Translations under genes and position numbers: made by a program
The notes under the pieces: generated by a model
The model's database searches: none
What the model was told of the DNA's origin: nothing
The model's input: only the letters and a program-made list of their open reading frames with translations
Shown: piece after piece, positions 49,110-58,561 of the stretch
Numbering within the stretch: position 1 is the stretch's first letter
How the letters are laid out: the number at the start of each line of letters is the position of its first letter
Assembly: GCA_025809375.1 (NCBI GenBank)
Contig: CP099514.1
Location: 1,550,001-1,614,000, forward strand
Origin: Bacillus zhangzhouensis
GTDB taxonomy: Bacteria > Bacillota > Bacilli > Bacillales > Bacillaceae
Reading direction: 5' to 3'
DNA: 64,000 nt

Positions 49110-50645
49110 TTATTTCACTATTTTTGTAGAAGGCTTGCTTTCGTGATGAAGACGATTGAGAGCCGTTACTTTGAAGGTATCACTTTTCTTCTGATTGACT
49201 GAGAGGTCTTTGATCGTTGTTATGGCGCCCTTTTCTTTTCTGGCTGTTTGCAGTAATTCATATGTTCCTTTATTTGTAAGTCGGTAGACCGCATAATAGG
49301 ACACGGTAGAATGCGGATTATTTTTAATTTGTAAAGCCGCGCCATCTGCTGTCTTTTTCACAGATTGAATGATTGGTTTTTTAGGCGTTTTCTGATGAAG
49401 CCAAGGCATCTCTGGAATGAGAGCTGGTTTGCGGTATGAATCTTCTATCAATCGATCTTTTACATTCAAAGGGTTGCGATTGATATCCTTCAGACTGAAA
49501 TGCATACTTCCCTGCACGAGTTGTGATTGCCTGTTCAGCTCAATCTGTCTAAAATATTCTTCCGGGTCAGACCAAGCAGGGTCACTGTTTTGATTAATTT
49601 TATAGGCCGCCTGACCAATGTACAGGTGAACCGGCTCGCCTTTCACTTCATTTGACCACCATTTCGTCAGCACGTCATAAGCGGCTGCTTGAAAGCCGAT
49701 GCTCCAGTAAATTTGCGGCGTGACATAATCAATATCGTGCTGCTGAATCCACTCTCTTGTATCAGCATACAAATCATCGTAGTTGGTCATTCCTGCAGTG
49801 GTGTTTGAACCAGTGGGGTCATCTTTTATGTTGCGCCATACCCCAAATGGACTAATACCAAATTTCACATAAGGTTTTTCTTTCTTAATGGTGTCATTGA
49901 TTTGCTTCACCAGCTGGTTCACATTATCTCTTCGCCAATCTTCTATATGTGTAAATGCTTTTTTCCCATATGTTTCATACGTTTGTTGATCTGGAAACGG
50001 CACACCGGCTATTTTATTCGGGTAAAAATAATCATCCATATGCACTGCATCAATATCGTAGTTTTTCACGACTTCTTCTATGCCGAGGGCAATGAAGTCC
50101 TGAGCCTCAGGAAGGCCTGGGTTGTAATAAAGCTGGTTACCATACGCAATCGTCCATTCAGGATGTTGTTTTGCAGGGTGATCGGCTGATAACCGGCTGA
50201 GATCAGTATGATTCATTGTGATGCGATAAGGGTTAAACCAAGCGTGAAATTCAAGGCCTCGTTTATGAGCTTCTTCTATCATAAACTCAAGCGGATCATA
50301 CCCAGGATCTTTTCCTTGCGTTCCGGTCAAATATTCTGACCACGGCCCGTATGCTGAAGGATAAAAGGCATCTGCTGTGGGTTTAATTTGCATAATGACG
50401 GCATTCATGTTCATCGCCTTGATTTCATCTAACAAACGAATGAACTCTTGTTTCTGCTCTGCTGCAGACAGCCCCTTCTTTGAGGGCCAATCTAAGTTAT
50501 AAACCGATGCGATCCATACCGCGCGCATCTCTCTTGTGCTCTCAAGCTTCCCTTTTGGCACTGGACGAGCTGCTAGACTGCTAGAAGGAATTAATAAGAA
50601 GATAAACATCAGTGTTAGAACGGTCATACTAATCTTTTTCAGCAT
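49110..50645 (-). CDS. yngK: Secreted glycoside hydrolase-like protein YngK (GHL10/DUF187)
   Basis: 511 aa. Signal peptide (MLKKISMTVLTLMFIFLLIP, cleavage near SLAARP). TIM-barrel GHL10 domain with REMRAVWIASVYNLDWPSK, MQIKPTADAFYPSAYGPWS, HAWFNPYRITMN, VHMDDYFYP and DYVTPQIYWSIGF, then a C-terminal fibronectin-like module. Acidic residues in MDDYFYP and YDDLYAD are plausible catalytic residues. The target glycan is unknown. The ATG is 9 bp after GAGGTG; a GTG four codons earlier overlaps that site. Confidence 0.92.
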   Translation of the reverse strand: MLKKISMTVLTLMFIFLLIPSSSLAARPVPKGKLESTREMRAVWIASVYNLDWPSKKGLSAAEQKQEFIRLLDEIKAMNMNAVIMQIKPTADAFYPSAYGPWSEYLTGTQGKDPGYDPLEFMIEEAHKRGLEFHAWFNPYRITMNHTDLSRLSADHPAKQHPEWTIAYGNQLYYNPGLPEAQDFIALGIEEVVKNYDIDAVHMDDYFYPNKIAGVPFPDQQTYETYGKKAFTHIEDWRRDNVNQLVKQINDTIKKEKPYVKFGISPFGVWRNIKDDPTGSNTTAGMTNYDDLYADTREWIQQHDIDYVTPQIYWSIGFQAAAYDVLTKWWSNEVKGEPVHLYIGQAAYKINQNSDPAWSDPEEYFRQIELNRQSQLVQGSMHFSLKDINRNPLNVKDRLIEDSYRKPALIPEMPWLHQKTPKKPIIQSVKKTADGAALQIKNNPHSTVSYYAVYRLTNKGTYELLQTARKEKGAITTIKDLSVNQKKSDTFKVTALNRLHHESKPSTKIVK

Positions 50646-50669
50646 GTTTTGCATCACCTCATATTCAGT

Positions 50670-51195
50670 TTATTCCGCTTTTTGTGATGGAATGCCAGCA
50701 GATGGTGTAAGCAGCATGTTTTTCATTTCATTGAGCTGAGCTTCGGGGACTTTGCAGGCTTCGATTAAATACCGCTCTGCACTCCCGTATGTCTCCAGCA
50801 TCTCGTGCAGCACATCTTCAAGATAATCTTGCTGCATACCGAGCAGTGCTGAATTTGTTCTTTTGACACCCGGTATAAACTCATCAATCGAACAAATCGT
50901 TCCTGCCATTTGCACGCGTGTATTCACTTAAAAAAACAGCCAGCGGGACACCTGCTGTTAACTGAATCAGGGCAGATAAAAAACCTGTACGGTCCTTGCC
51001 ACTTGTGCAGTGAAGTATCAGCGGGTAATGGCTTTGATCTAAAAAGCAGTGTGAATAGCTGAATCTCTTCTTTACGCTCAGTGAGCATGCTTGATATAAA
51101 TCTTTCATGATCGGTGTAAAAGAGAGAGACTTCTCTTCTGTTGTTTGAAGTCTCCCTACTTCTTTAAAATTCGCAAGCTTTGAAAACTCTATCAT
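50670..51195 (-). pseudogene. IphP-type tyrosine/serine phosphatase, truncated and frameshifted
   Basis: Contains the phosphatase P-loop HCTSGKDRTGFLSALI (Cys-x5-Arg) and downstream helices (NSALLGMQQDYLEDVLHEML, YLIEACKVPEAQLNEMKNML), but in two frames that break near 50900 after LSEY. The N-terminal RxFRDLGG region expected in the family is absent. A decayed gene between yngK and a DeoR regulator. Confidence 0.8.
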
Positions 51196-51301
51196 GTGTT
51201 TTTATATCAAAGGAGAAATGAGAAGCAAATTGACCTAATCATATAAGAGAATTTATTGATATAATGGAAAAGGACATTTGGATTGATTGGAGATATGAAG
51301 C

Positions 51302-52066
51302 ATGATAAAAACAAAACGGATTCAGCAAATCAAAGAGTATGTATTTGACCGGGAATCTGCCTCACTTGATGAGCTTGTGGCGCATTTTGATGTCTCAAAA
51401 AATACGGTACGCAGAGATGTACAGGCATTGGTCGAATCTGGTGTGCTCAAAAAAGTGTATGGCGGAGTGGCTGTGAACCACTCTACGTTAGTGGTGTATC
51501 AAGAGCGAAAGACCCGTCAGCTGAGTAAAAAGCAATTGATTGGTCAGACGGCTGCCGCTTTTGTGGAAAACGGGGATATGATTTTTGTTGATTCTGGTAC
51601 GACAATACTTGAGATGCTCCCCTATTTGACTGAGAAACAAGTGACCATTGTGACCAATAATGTGGATTTCATTACACAGGCGATGCCTTATGAAAATCTC
51701 ACCATCTTTTCCACTGGCGGGATGCTTGAAAGAAAAACAAATTCTTTCGTTGGCTATCAAAGTGTTGAGCGCTTAAAAGCTTACAATGTCAATAAAGCCT
51801 TTATCGCATCAACTGGTTTATCTATTGATCACGGCGTCACGAATTCGTCTCCCCTTGAAACCGATATTAAAAAGACACTCGTTCAAAAAAGTGCCAGAAC
51901 ATTTTTGTTAGTGGATGATAGCAAATTCGATCAATACGCCTTGACTACGTTTTGTGATTTGCACGAGATTGATGTCGTCGTGACCAATCAGGAGCCAAGT
52001 GAAGCCTATCTTCAATATGGAAAAGAGCATGATGTACGGTTTGTCACGCCTTCATCAATTGAATAG
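51302..52066 (+). CDS. DeoR-family regulator, IolR paralogue
   Basis: 254 aa, closely similar to the IolR encoded at 27919-28704: both begin [14 protein letters not shown] and share VSKNT.RRDVQ.LVE, KVYGGVA.NH, DSGTT.LEM, TNN.DFI, STGG.LERKT.SF, AS.TG.S, GVTNSSP.ET. Winged-helix DNA-binding domain plus DeoR sensor domain. It stands alone with its own terminator; no carbohydrate operon is adjacent. It may co-regulate iol, bind a related phosphosugar, or act elsewhere. Confidence 0.88.
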   Translation: MIKTKRIQQIKEYVFDRESASLDELVAHFDVSKNTVRRDVQALVESGVLKKVYGGVAVNHSTLVVYQERKTRQLSKKQLIGQTAAAFVENGDMIFVDSGTTILEMLPYLTEKQVTIVTNNVDFITQAMPYENLTIFSTGGMLERKTNSFVGYQSVERLKAYNVNKAFIASTGLSIDHGVTNSSPLETDIKKTLVQKSARTFLLVDDSKFDQYALTTFCDLHEIDVVVTNQEPSEAYLQYGKEHDVRFVTPSSIE

Positions 52067-52073
52067 ATGGCCC

Positions 52074-52106
52074 AAAAAAACGGCTCAGGAATTTGAGCCG
52101 TTTTTT
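52074..52106. terminator. Bidirectional terminator after the IolR paralogue
   Basis: AAAAAAACGGCTCA / TGAGCCGTTTTTT stem with six-base loop between convergent genes. Confidence 0.92.
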
Positions 52107-52663
52107 GGTTCATTGATTTCAAGCTGCACGATCATACGAAATAAAAATCGGTACACGGCCGAGATGACATCAATGAAAGCCGTATCTTCATGGATGTCAT
52201 CAAGCTCAAGAAGCTGTAAATTCAAATCAAATAAGCCATCTTGTCCATTAAATTGAAGCTGGGCACCATTTAATGGCGATAGCATGTCCTTTAAAATATT
52301 TGTGTCTTTTTTAGGACGTTTTAAACCGAATAGCACGGTATACGTTTGAAACACTTCGTCCCATTCAATGGCTAAGCCATCTACTTTCACGATATCAAAC
52401 CACTTTGATTCAATATAAATGAATTCTTTTTGATGTTTTTTTACATATGTAAGCGGTGTGTTTAGAAATGAGGCGTTTTCTGTTTGAATCATGTCCTCTG
52501 ATTCCTTGTCTACACGCTCTATATATACATCGCCGAAACGTGCTTCTTCTTTTATTCTCGCCCCTTCTAATGGCCAATTGCGGCTCGCCGCTTCATGATA
52601 TTCAAAGTCGGTCAGCGCCTGCCCTTCTTTCAGTAAATCTTGTAAGCGATTATGCAGTGACAT
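52085..52663 (-). CDS. Conserved hypothetical protein
   Basis: 192 aa soluble protein, acidic, with no recognised motif. Notable blocks: MSLHNRLQDLLKEGQALTDF, LTYVKKHQKEFIYIESKWFD, EWDEVFQTYTVLFGLKRPKK. The frame opens 9 codons upstream, but AAAGGAGA placed 6 bp before the ATG at 52663 decides the start. Position next to yngK suggests a yng-region protein; no function is proposed. Confidence 0.7.
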   Translation of the reverse strand: MSLHNRLQDLLKEGQALTDFEYHEAASRNWPLEGARIKEEARFGDVYIERVDKESEDMIQTENASFLNTPLTYVKKHQKEFIYIESKWFDIVKVDGLAIEWDEVFQTYTVLFGLKRPKKDTNILKDMLSPLNGAQLQFNGQDGLFDLNLQLLELDDIHEDTAFIDVISAVYRFLFRMIVQLEINEPKNGSNS

Positions 52664-52886
52664 GGCTATGTCTCCTTTCTTCTCCTTCATGTGCGTTTCT
52701 TATTTTAGCATAAATCATGAAAAGAAAGATATGTCCTAGCATATGATGGACACTGGTAGAAAAAATCGTAGACGAGGTGAAAAAGGTGCTGACTGAGAGA
52801 ATCATCATCGCACAAATAAACGGCACCATCATCATTGTAGCATTGGTCAATTTCATGAAAGGGGCGTATCTTGTTACATCTTTCAT
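52650..52886 (-). CDS. Possible small membrane protein
   Basis: 78-codon frame with two hydrophobic segments (MMMVPFICAMMILSVSTFFT and MLGHIFLFMIYAKI) and a charged tail. No ribosome site precedes any of its ATG codons, and it overlaps the next gene's start by 14 bp. Could be real but weakly supported. Confidence 0.4.
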   Translation of the reverse strand: MKDVTRYAPFMKLTNATMMMVPFICAMMILSVSTFFTSSTIFSTSVHHMLGHIFLFMIYAKIRNAHEGEERRHSHVTA

Positions 52887-52941
52887 TCGAGCATAAGGTG
52901 ATAGAGATCATTCTTTCTATCACGTGCGAAATGATGATGCT

Positions 52942-53172
52942 CTAATCTTCATCCTTTACATCGGGGTCTTCCGGAATCGGTTCATTTAAAATCTCTTGGA
53001 CGAGCTCTTTATATTGTTCGAGCTGCTTTACATGCGTTTGAAACTGCCCTTGATAAATGAGATAAGATTCCCCGTCAAATACGTAACGAATCTTTTTTTG
53101 CTGGATTAATTTTTCAATATACGCTTCTGATACTTCCAAGTATTCAGCTGTTTCTGCGATTGTTAAATACAT
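52942..53172 (-). CDS. Excisionase-like helix-turn-helix protein
   Basis: 76 aa. N-terminal MerR/excisionase type HTH (MYLTIAETAEYLEVSEAYIE, KLIQQKKIRYVFDGESYLIY) with a short acidic C-terminal helix. Such domains bind DNA as accessory or regulatory factors; no integrase is nearby, so a regulatory role is more likely. The ATG at 53172 follows GGGTGGTG; an upstream start has no site. The 330 bp up to yngC contains no gene that can be supported. Confidence 0.72.
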   Translation of the reverse strand: MYLTIAETAEYLEVSEAYIEKLIQQKKIRYVFDGESYLIYQGQFQTHVKQLEQYKELVQEILNEPIPEDPDVKDED

Positions 53173-53499
53173 GTTTGTGCACCACCCGTTCGTTTCATCT
53201 AACAAATTATATCATGATCTGCCGAAAAAACGGATGCAGCCAATTCTCTTTTCTGGTGACCATTCTTCACACAGCAAGTGTTTTAGCAAGCAGATCGTCT
53301 AGATGCCGGCAAATATGGTATGATAAAATCTGCTAGATGAGAATTTGCCAACATAAAAGCCAGGCTCATGTGTGTTCTATGATGAGCAGCAAGCCATGCA
53401 GACATATATAGAAAGCATACTCATGAGAAAAGCAAAACAAGCATAGGCTCTTATAAGGATGCTTGAAGAAAATTCGTATTTAAAGGCAGAGTGAAATGA

Positions 53500-54102
53500 A
53501 TGGGAACTTTTATTAATGAAATTTTAATCTGGCTGACAAGCCTTGGTTATGCAGGTGTAGCACTAGGGCTGATGATTGAAATCATTCCGAGTGAAATTGT
53601 ACTTGCCTATGGCGGATATATGGTGTCAACAGGCACCATTGGTTTTGTTGGAGCTGTTATTGCCGGTGTCATCGGTGGTACGCTCGCACAGTGTTTTATT
53701 TACTGGATCGGTCTGTACGGGGGAAGACCTTTTCTAACAAAGTATGGAAAGTATTTATTCATCCATGAACATCATATCGCGACTGCAGAGCGCTGGTTTG
53801 ACCGGTATGGATCCGGTGTTGTGTTTACCGCGCGCTTTATCCCTGTTGTGCGCCATGCCATCTCGATTCCAGCAGGTATTGCCAAAATGCCTTTTTTGAA
53901 ATTTGTTTTCTTGACAGGATTAGCTGCCATTCCTTGGTCCATCTTATTTATCTATCTTGGCATGCAGCTTGGGACAAAATGGGATCATATTCAAAGTGTT
54001 GCACATGCTTATACAACCCCTATTATGGTCATTGCCATCATCCTGATTGTTCTCTATTTTGTACTTAAAAAAATTAGGACGAATCGAAAACGGACAATCT
54101 AA
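53500..54102 (+). CDS. yngC: DedA-family membrane protein YngC
   Basis: 200 aa with four to five hydrophobic segments. DedA signatures: EIIPSEIVLAYGGYMVSTG, the conserved GGTLAQCFIYWIGLYGGRP, and the amphipathic FTARFIPVVRHAISIPAGIA with the family Arg pair. DedA proteins are linked to lipid flipping and membrane stress tolerance. Monocistronic, weak ribosome site AAAGGCAG. Confidence 0.9.
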   Translation: MGTFINEILIWLTSLGYAGVALGLMIEIIPSEIVLAYGGYMVSTGTIGFVGAVIAGVIGGTLAQCFIYWIGLYGGRPFLTKYGKYLFIHEHHIATAERWFDRYGSGVVFTARFIPVVRHAISIPAGIAKMPFLKFVFLTGLAAIPWSILFIYLGMQLGTKWDHIQSVAHAYTTPIMVIAIILIVLYFVLKKIRTNRKRTI

Positions 54103-54107
54103 CAAAA

Positions 54108-54142
54108 ATGCCTTTCACTGCTCTGGTGAAAGGCGTTTTTTT
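54108..54142. terminator. Bidirectional terminator between yngC and the HemD-like gene
   Basis: GCCTTTCAC / GTGAAAGGC stem followed by TTTTTTT. Confidence 0.88.
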
Positions 54143-54962
54143 ATGAGTGTGCTGATTGTTTTTTCATATATTGAGATAATTCTATAATCATTGCACCCAT
54201 TCTCTCAAGTGACGGGGCAAGAATTCGGTCTATTCCTTCTTCTTTTAAAGCTTCAGCAGTGACTTTTCCGACAGCTACTGCCAGTACGTGCTGCTTGAAT
54301 AATGCTTGTAATTCTTCTTTTCTGCCCCATTCTGCGGCTAGTTTAAAAAAAGCGTGAACCTGGACAGCGGTTGTAAAACAAACGGCATGAACTTGTCCAT
54401 CTTTCATTTCTTTCAGCAGCGTTTCAGCAGCCTCTCGTTCAGGAGGTGTGTGCTGATACGGTAAAAGCGGCAAAACATCTGCCCCCTTGTCATGTAAAAA
54501 CTGAATGAGAGCTGGTGCGTTTTCACCATGAAGCTGCACCATTACGCGTTTGCCTTGAAATTCCTTGTCTTTAAGTTTTGAAATCAAATCACGAACCGTA
54601 CCATCTTCATCAGAGACCTCTGGCTGAATTCCGTGTTTTTTCAGCGCAGCAAAGGTTTTGTACCCTCTTGAAGCAATATGTGCATTTGATAGAATGTTCA
54701 TAAATTCCTTACCAAGCTTGAGCTCTTCTGCACTCTCCATCAATGTATCTGTACCGATGCCTGTTGTCAAGATCACCCAGTCGGCCCCTTGTTTCACAAA
54801 GGTCTCTATGCCTGGCTTTAATTCCTCTTTGGCTAAAAATACGGTTCCTTGAAGAGAGCGAATAACGGCTTGTCCTCCTTGTTTTTCGACAAGTGTACGC
54901 ATTTCTTCCGTTTTTCTCGTTCCACAAATGGCAATCGTTTTTCCAGATAAGCCTTTACTCAT
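54141..54962 (-). CDS. Uroporphyrinogen-III synthase-like protein
   Basis: 273 aa with the two-lobed HemD fold: GKTIAICGTRKTEEMRTLVE, DWVILTTGIGTDTLMESAEE, GKRVMVQLHGENAPALIQFL, VHAVCFTTAVQVHAFFKLAA, AVAVGKVTAEALKEEGI. HemD closes hydroxymethylbilane to uroporphyrinogen III. It is not in a hem operon, so it may be a paralogue of the housekeeping HemD with a different role. GAGGGATAAC precedes ATG. Confidence 0.82.
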   Translation of the reverse strand: MSKGLSGKTIAICGTRKTEEMRTLVEKQGGQAVIRSLQGTVFLAKEELKPGIETFVKQGADWVILTTGIGTDTLMESAEELKLGKEFMNILSNAHIASRGYKTFAALKKHGIQPEVSDEDGTVRDLISKLKDKEFQGKRVMVQLHGENAPALIQFLHDKGADVLPLLPYQHTPPEREAAETLLKEMKDGQVHAVCFTTAVQVHAFFKLAAEWGRKEELQALFKQHVLAVAVGKVTAEALKEEGIDRILAPSLERMGAMIIELSQYMKKQSAHS

Positions 54963-55103
54963 GTTATCCCTCTTTTTCTATCACATTTGATATGTATTAA
55001 ATATAGATTTATTTGGAAGACGATGCAAGTGTCTACTAAAAAGAGCTTGACGTTTCTATCGAATTCGAGTATCTTTTGTAAGTGCAAATTGTAGGAGGTC
55101 ATG

Positions 55104-55724
55104 ATGGAAAAACAGAATGTTCAAGCAATTCGATTATCAATTGCAGACCCAACACCACTTGGTTTGTTTGGTTTAGCAATGGTGACGCTTGTTGCGTCCT
55201 CACAAAAACTAGGAATTACAGATGGCACTTCCCTTATTTTTCCTTGGGCTATCTTTCTTGGAGGAATCGCGCAGCTGATCGCGTCTATACAAGATTCAAA
55301 GCATCATCATATTTTTGGAGCCACGGCCTTTGGCGCATTCGGTCTGTTCTGGATGGGCGTTGGAACGACTTGGCTCATTCAAACCGGCGTTTTTGGGAAA
55401 ACGCTTGCAGGAGCAGCAGATCCAAAACAACTAGGCTTTGCGTTTATTGGTTATTTGATTTTCAGCTTGTTTATGACGATTGGTGCAATGGAAACACATA
55501 AAGTGTTATTTTTGATTTTTGTCTTTATTGATTTCTTATTCATTGGTCTTTCTCTTAGCACGTTTGGTGTGATGTACGATGTGACTCATACCATGGCTGG
55601 TATTGCAGAATTGATCATTTCTCTGCTTTCGTTTTATGGTTCTGCAGCTGTTCTCCTTAATACACATTTTGGCCGTACGGTTCTGCCAATCGGACAACCA
55701 TTTCGCATGTTTACAAAAGCTTAA
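55104..55724 (+). CDS. Acetate uptake permease (GPR1/FUN34/YaaH, SatP family)
   Basis: 206 aa with six hydrophobic helices. Family motif DPTPLGLFGLAMVTLVAS near the N-terminus; FGAFGLFWMGVGTTWLIQ and FSLFMTIGAMETHKV in later helices. Family members carry acetate/succinate with protons. Tandem ATG codons: the second (55104) has better spacing from TAGGAGG. Its terminator is the target of the neighbouring IS element. Confidence 0.88.
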   Translation: MEKQNVQAIRLSIADPTPLGLFGLAMVTLVASSQKLGITDGTSLIFPWAIFLGGIAQLIASIQDSKHHHIFGATAFGAFGLFWMGVGTTWLIQTGVFGKTLAGAADPKQLGFAFIGYLIFSLFMTIGAMETHKVLFLIFVFIDFLFIGLSLSTFGVMYDVTHTMAGIAELIISLLSFYGSAAVLLNTHFGRTVLPIGQPFRMFTKA

Positions 55725-55731
55725 ATAAAAA

Positions 55732-55752
55732 AGAACTGCTCTGTGCAGTTCT
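55732..55752 (+). repeat. Left copy of a 21-bp duplicated terminator hairpin
   Basis: AGAACTGC-tctgt-GCAGTTCT, preceded by an A run; the first half of the acetate permease terminator. An identical 21-bp copy lies at 57302-57322, making this the probable target-site duplication of the IS element between them. Confidence 0.88.
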
Positions 55753-57301
55753 CAGGCTGTCGAGAAAATCTCGACAGCTTTATTTTTTCCCTTAAAGTTT
55801 CCATTCCCTCCCTTTATAATAGAGAAAAGCATATTAAAGGAAGGTGTTTTTCTCATGTTCCACACTAGACATTCTTCTCAGCACGAAGCCGAATTTGTAT
55901 TGCTAGATCAACTGGTCGAAGAGGATCACCTGCTTCGTAAAATTGATCAGTACATTGATTTTTCATTTATCGTAGATAAAGTAAAACCATATTATAGCGA
56001 GAATAAAGGTCGTCCTTCACTTGATCCACTTATTTTGTTCAAAATGATGTTTATCGGATACCTGTACGGTATCCGTTCTGAAAGACAACTCGAAAAAGAA
56101 ATTTACTATAACATGGCGTATAGATGGTTTTTAGGTTTGAACATCAATGACCCCGTTCCTCATCACTCGACCATTAGCTGGAATCGTCGGACTCGCTTCA
56201 AAGATACAACGATTTTTCAAGATATTTTTGATGAAATTGTGCTCCAAGCCATCAATCATGATATGGTAGGAGGCCGCGTTCTTTTTACTGATTCCACTCA
56301 TCTTAAAGCCAATGCCAATAAACATAAATATACGAGAAAAACGATTGAACAAGATACTCAGAACTATATAAATCATTTAGAAGAAGCGATCCAAGAAGAT
56401 CGGGTGGCACACGGAAAAAAGCCCTTAAAGATAAAGGAGGAGGTGAAAACAGAAAAAAACATCCGTCAAAGTAAGACTGATCCTGAAAGTGGCTATCTTT
56501 ATCGTGAAAATAAACCGGAAGGATTTTTCTACCTGGACCATCGTACAACCGATATGAAGTTCAATATCATCACGGATGCCCATGTTACGCCCGGCAATGT
56601 CCATGATTCCGTTCCATATCTTGAACGATTGGATCACCAAATCGCCCGATTTGGTTTTCAAGTAGAAGCTGTTGCCCTTGATTCTGGTTATTTGACAACG
56701 CCCATCTGTAAAGGTTTATCTGATCGTCATATTTTTGGTGTCATTGCACATAGACGCTTTCATCCAACAAGAGGATTATTCGAGAAGTGGAAATTCCAGT
56801 ATGATTCTGAACATGACATTACATATGCCCAAATGGTGAGAAGCTATTATATACAACAACTGATCGAAAAGGTTATAGGTTCTACAAATCAGACACTAAA
56901 AAATGCGTATCGTGTCCTTTCCTTGAGAACTGTACAAGATCGAAAAATCATCAAAAAGTGATCTCAAGACATGTATGGGAGGAACATAAAGAAAAGATCA
57001 GACAAAATCGTCTGTCTGCCTTTGGAAAAGAGCTATATCAAAAAAGAAAAGAAAAAATAGAGCGAAGCTTTGCAGATTCAAAACAACTGCATGGGCTTCG
57101 CTACTGCCGGTTGAGGGGAAAACAAAATGTGAGTGAGCAAGTGCTTCTCACAGCTGCCTGCCAGAACATGAAGAAGATTGCCACACACCTAGCGAAGCTA
57201 GGCTAGGTGTGTGGGAGGCCTTTTTCATTAAATCTCATCCATCATAATTAAGATGGAATTAAAAAAGATTGTAGAAAAACATGAGTTTCTCTACAATCTG
57301 A
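55753..57301 (+). mobile_element. IS1182-family insertion sequence (copy 2), about 1.55 kb
   Basis: Ends read inward CAGGCTGTCGAGAAAATC (left) and CAGATTGTAGAGAAACTC (right), 14 of 18 positions identical, and each end folds into a hairpin (left arms GCTGTCGAGA/TCTCGACAGC; right arms GATTGTAGA/CTACAATC). The element is flanked by perfect 21-bp direct repeats of a terminator stem-loop, and it splits the acetate permease terminator from its T tract. Contains one transposase gene with a single-base frameshift. Confidence 0.88.
55855..57206 (+). pseudogene. IS1182-family transposase with one frameshift
   Basis: The first frame (368 aa, MFHTRHSSQHEAEFVLLDQL) holds DDE residues in VLFTDSTHLKANANKH and VEAVALDSGYLTTP. 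The second frame carries the cysteine block and the Glu in KEKIERSFADSKQLHG. Reading back in the second frame gives ICPNGEKLLYTTTDRKGYRF, so the break is near 56820 in GACATTACATATG. Restoring one T (ATTT) rejoins the protein. Almost full length and recently inactivated, unless the lesion is a sequencing error in the T run. Confidence 0.9.
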
Positions 57302-57322
57302 GAACTGCTCTGTGCAGTTCTT
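57302..57322 (+). repeat. Right copy of the 21-bp terminator hairpin
   Basis: Identical to 55732-55752 and followed by TCTTTTATG, the T tract of the original terminator, which here still serves the convergent LLM gene. Confidence 0.88.
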
Positions 57323-57331
57323 CTTTTATGT

Positions 57332-58351
57332 TTATGTTTCTTGTGCCTCTTGAAAGATTTCTCCGATGATTTCAAACGAGCGCATCCTTTCTTGATGGTC
57401 AAACATATCCGAATTAATCATCACTTCATCTGCTTGAGTAGCTTCTATAAAGGCTTCTAATTCTTTTTTCACCTTTTCTTTATCCCCAATCATGGTCGAA
57501 CTTAATTGTTCATCCACCATTGCCTTTTCATATGGGCTCCAAAGGCCGTCCATGCTGTCGACAGGTGCCTTCAGTTTTCCTGGTGTGTTGCGAATAAGAC
57601 TTAAAAAGCGCTGATAATGAGAGGTTGCCAAGTATTCAGCCCGCTCTGTTTGATCTGCAGCAAAAACCGTCACACCAACCATGGCATAAGGCTCTTTTAA
57701 TACATCAGAAGGGCTAAATGACTGTCTATACAACTCTAACGCGGGAATTGTATTTTTAGGTGAGAAATGTGCTGCAAAGGCAAATGGCAATCCAAGTTCT
57801 CCTGCAAGTCTAGCGCTAAAACCACTTGAACCAAGGAGCCAAATTGGAATGTCCAAGCCTTCTCCTGGAACAGCTCTTACATGTTTTTTAACCTGACCGG
57901 CCGGCTTGAAATATTGCCGAAGTTCTTCAAGCTGCTCAGGGAAATCTTCTCCGTTATGAAGATTGCGTCTAAGCGCTCTTGCTGTTAACTGATCCGTCCC
58001 TGGTGCTCTGCCAAGACCTAAATCAATTCTCCCAGGATACAATGTCTCAAGTGTGCCAAATTGTTCGGCAATGACAAGTGAGGAGTGGTTTGGCAGCATA
58101 ATCCCACCAGATCCTACTCGAATTTTTTCGGTTCCTCCCGCAATATATCCAATTAAAACGGATGTTGCAGAGCTCGCAACCCCTTCCATGTTATGATGTT
58201 CTGCCAGCCAGTATCTATGATAGCCCCACTTCTCCGCCTTTTTTGCTAAATCCATACTACGCTCAAAAGATTCTCTAATGGTGCCTCCTTCTGTCACAGA
58301 GGATAAATTTAAAACGGAATAGGCTTTGCCCTGTAAAACTGATTGACTCAT
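57332..58351 (-). CDS. LLM-class flavin-dependent oxidoreductase
   Basis: 339 aa bacterial-luciferase-like TIM barrel. Family blocks: [95 protein letters not shown]. Uses reduced FMN; the substrate is unknown. ATG at 58351 preferred over a TTG eight codons earlier because GGGGAC lies just upstream. The 280 bp beyond its start contains no supported gene. Confidence 0.88.
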   Translation of the reverse strand: MSQSVLQGKAYSVLNLSSVTEGGTIRESFERSMDLAKKAEKWGYHRYWLAEHHNMEGVASSATSVLIGYIAGGTEKIRVGSGGIMLPNHSSLVIAEQFGTLETLYPGRIDLGLGRAPGTDQLTARALRRNLHNGEDFPEQLEELRQYFKPAGQVKKHVRAVPGEGLDIPIWLLGSSGFSARLAGELGLPFAFAAHFSPKNTIPALELYRQSFSPSDVLKEPYAMVGVTVFAADQTERAEYLATSHYQRFLSLIRNTPGKLKAPVDSMDGLWSPYEKAMVDEQLSSTMIGDKEKVKKELEAFIEATQADEVMINSDMFDHQERMRSFEIIGEIFQEAQET

Positions 58352-58561
58352 AAATGATGTCCCCATTTCTGTCAAAAATCATACTATTTTATATACTTTC
58401 AACACCATAACATAAATCCATGAAAGATTTAAATGATTTGATTCGATGCTTTTCGAAATGATGATTTTCTAGGTTTTACTTCCAATTGCACAATCAATTC
58501 GAACACCAATGTTCTTTTGCGTTCAATACCTAGAACAGCCTCTCAAATCAACACCACCACG

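Noticed and set aside
52897..52922. GTGATAGA / TCTATCAC hairpin between two minus-strand genes as a terminator
   Set aside because: Stem is only 8 bp, A/T-rich and without a T run in the direction of transcription.
58352..58561. Search for a gene upstream of the LLM oxidoreductase
   Set aside because: Only short frames without ribosome sites; nothing supported apart from AT-rich promoter-like sequence.
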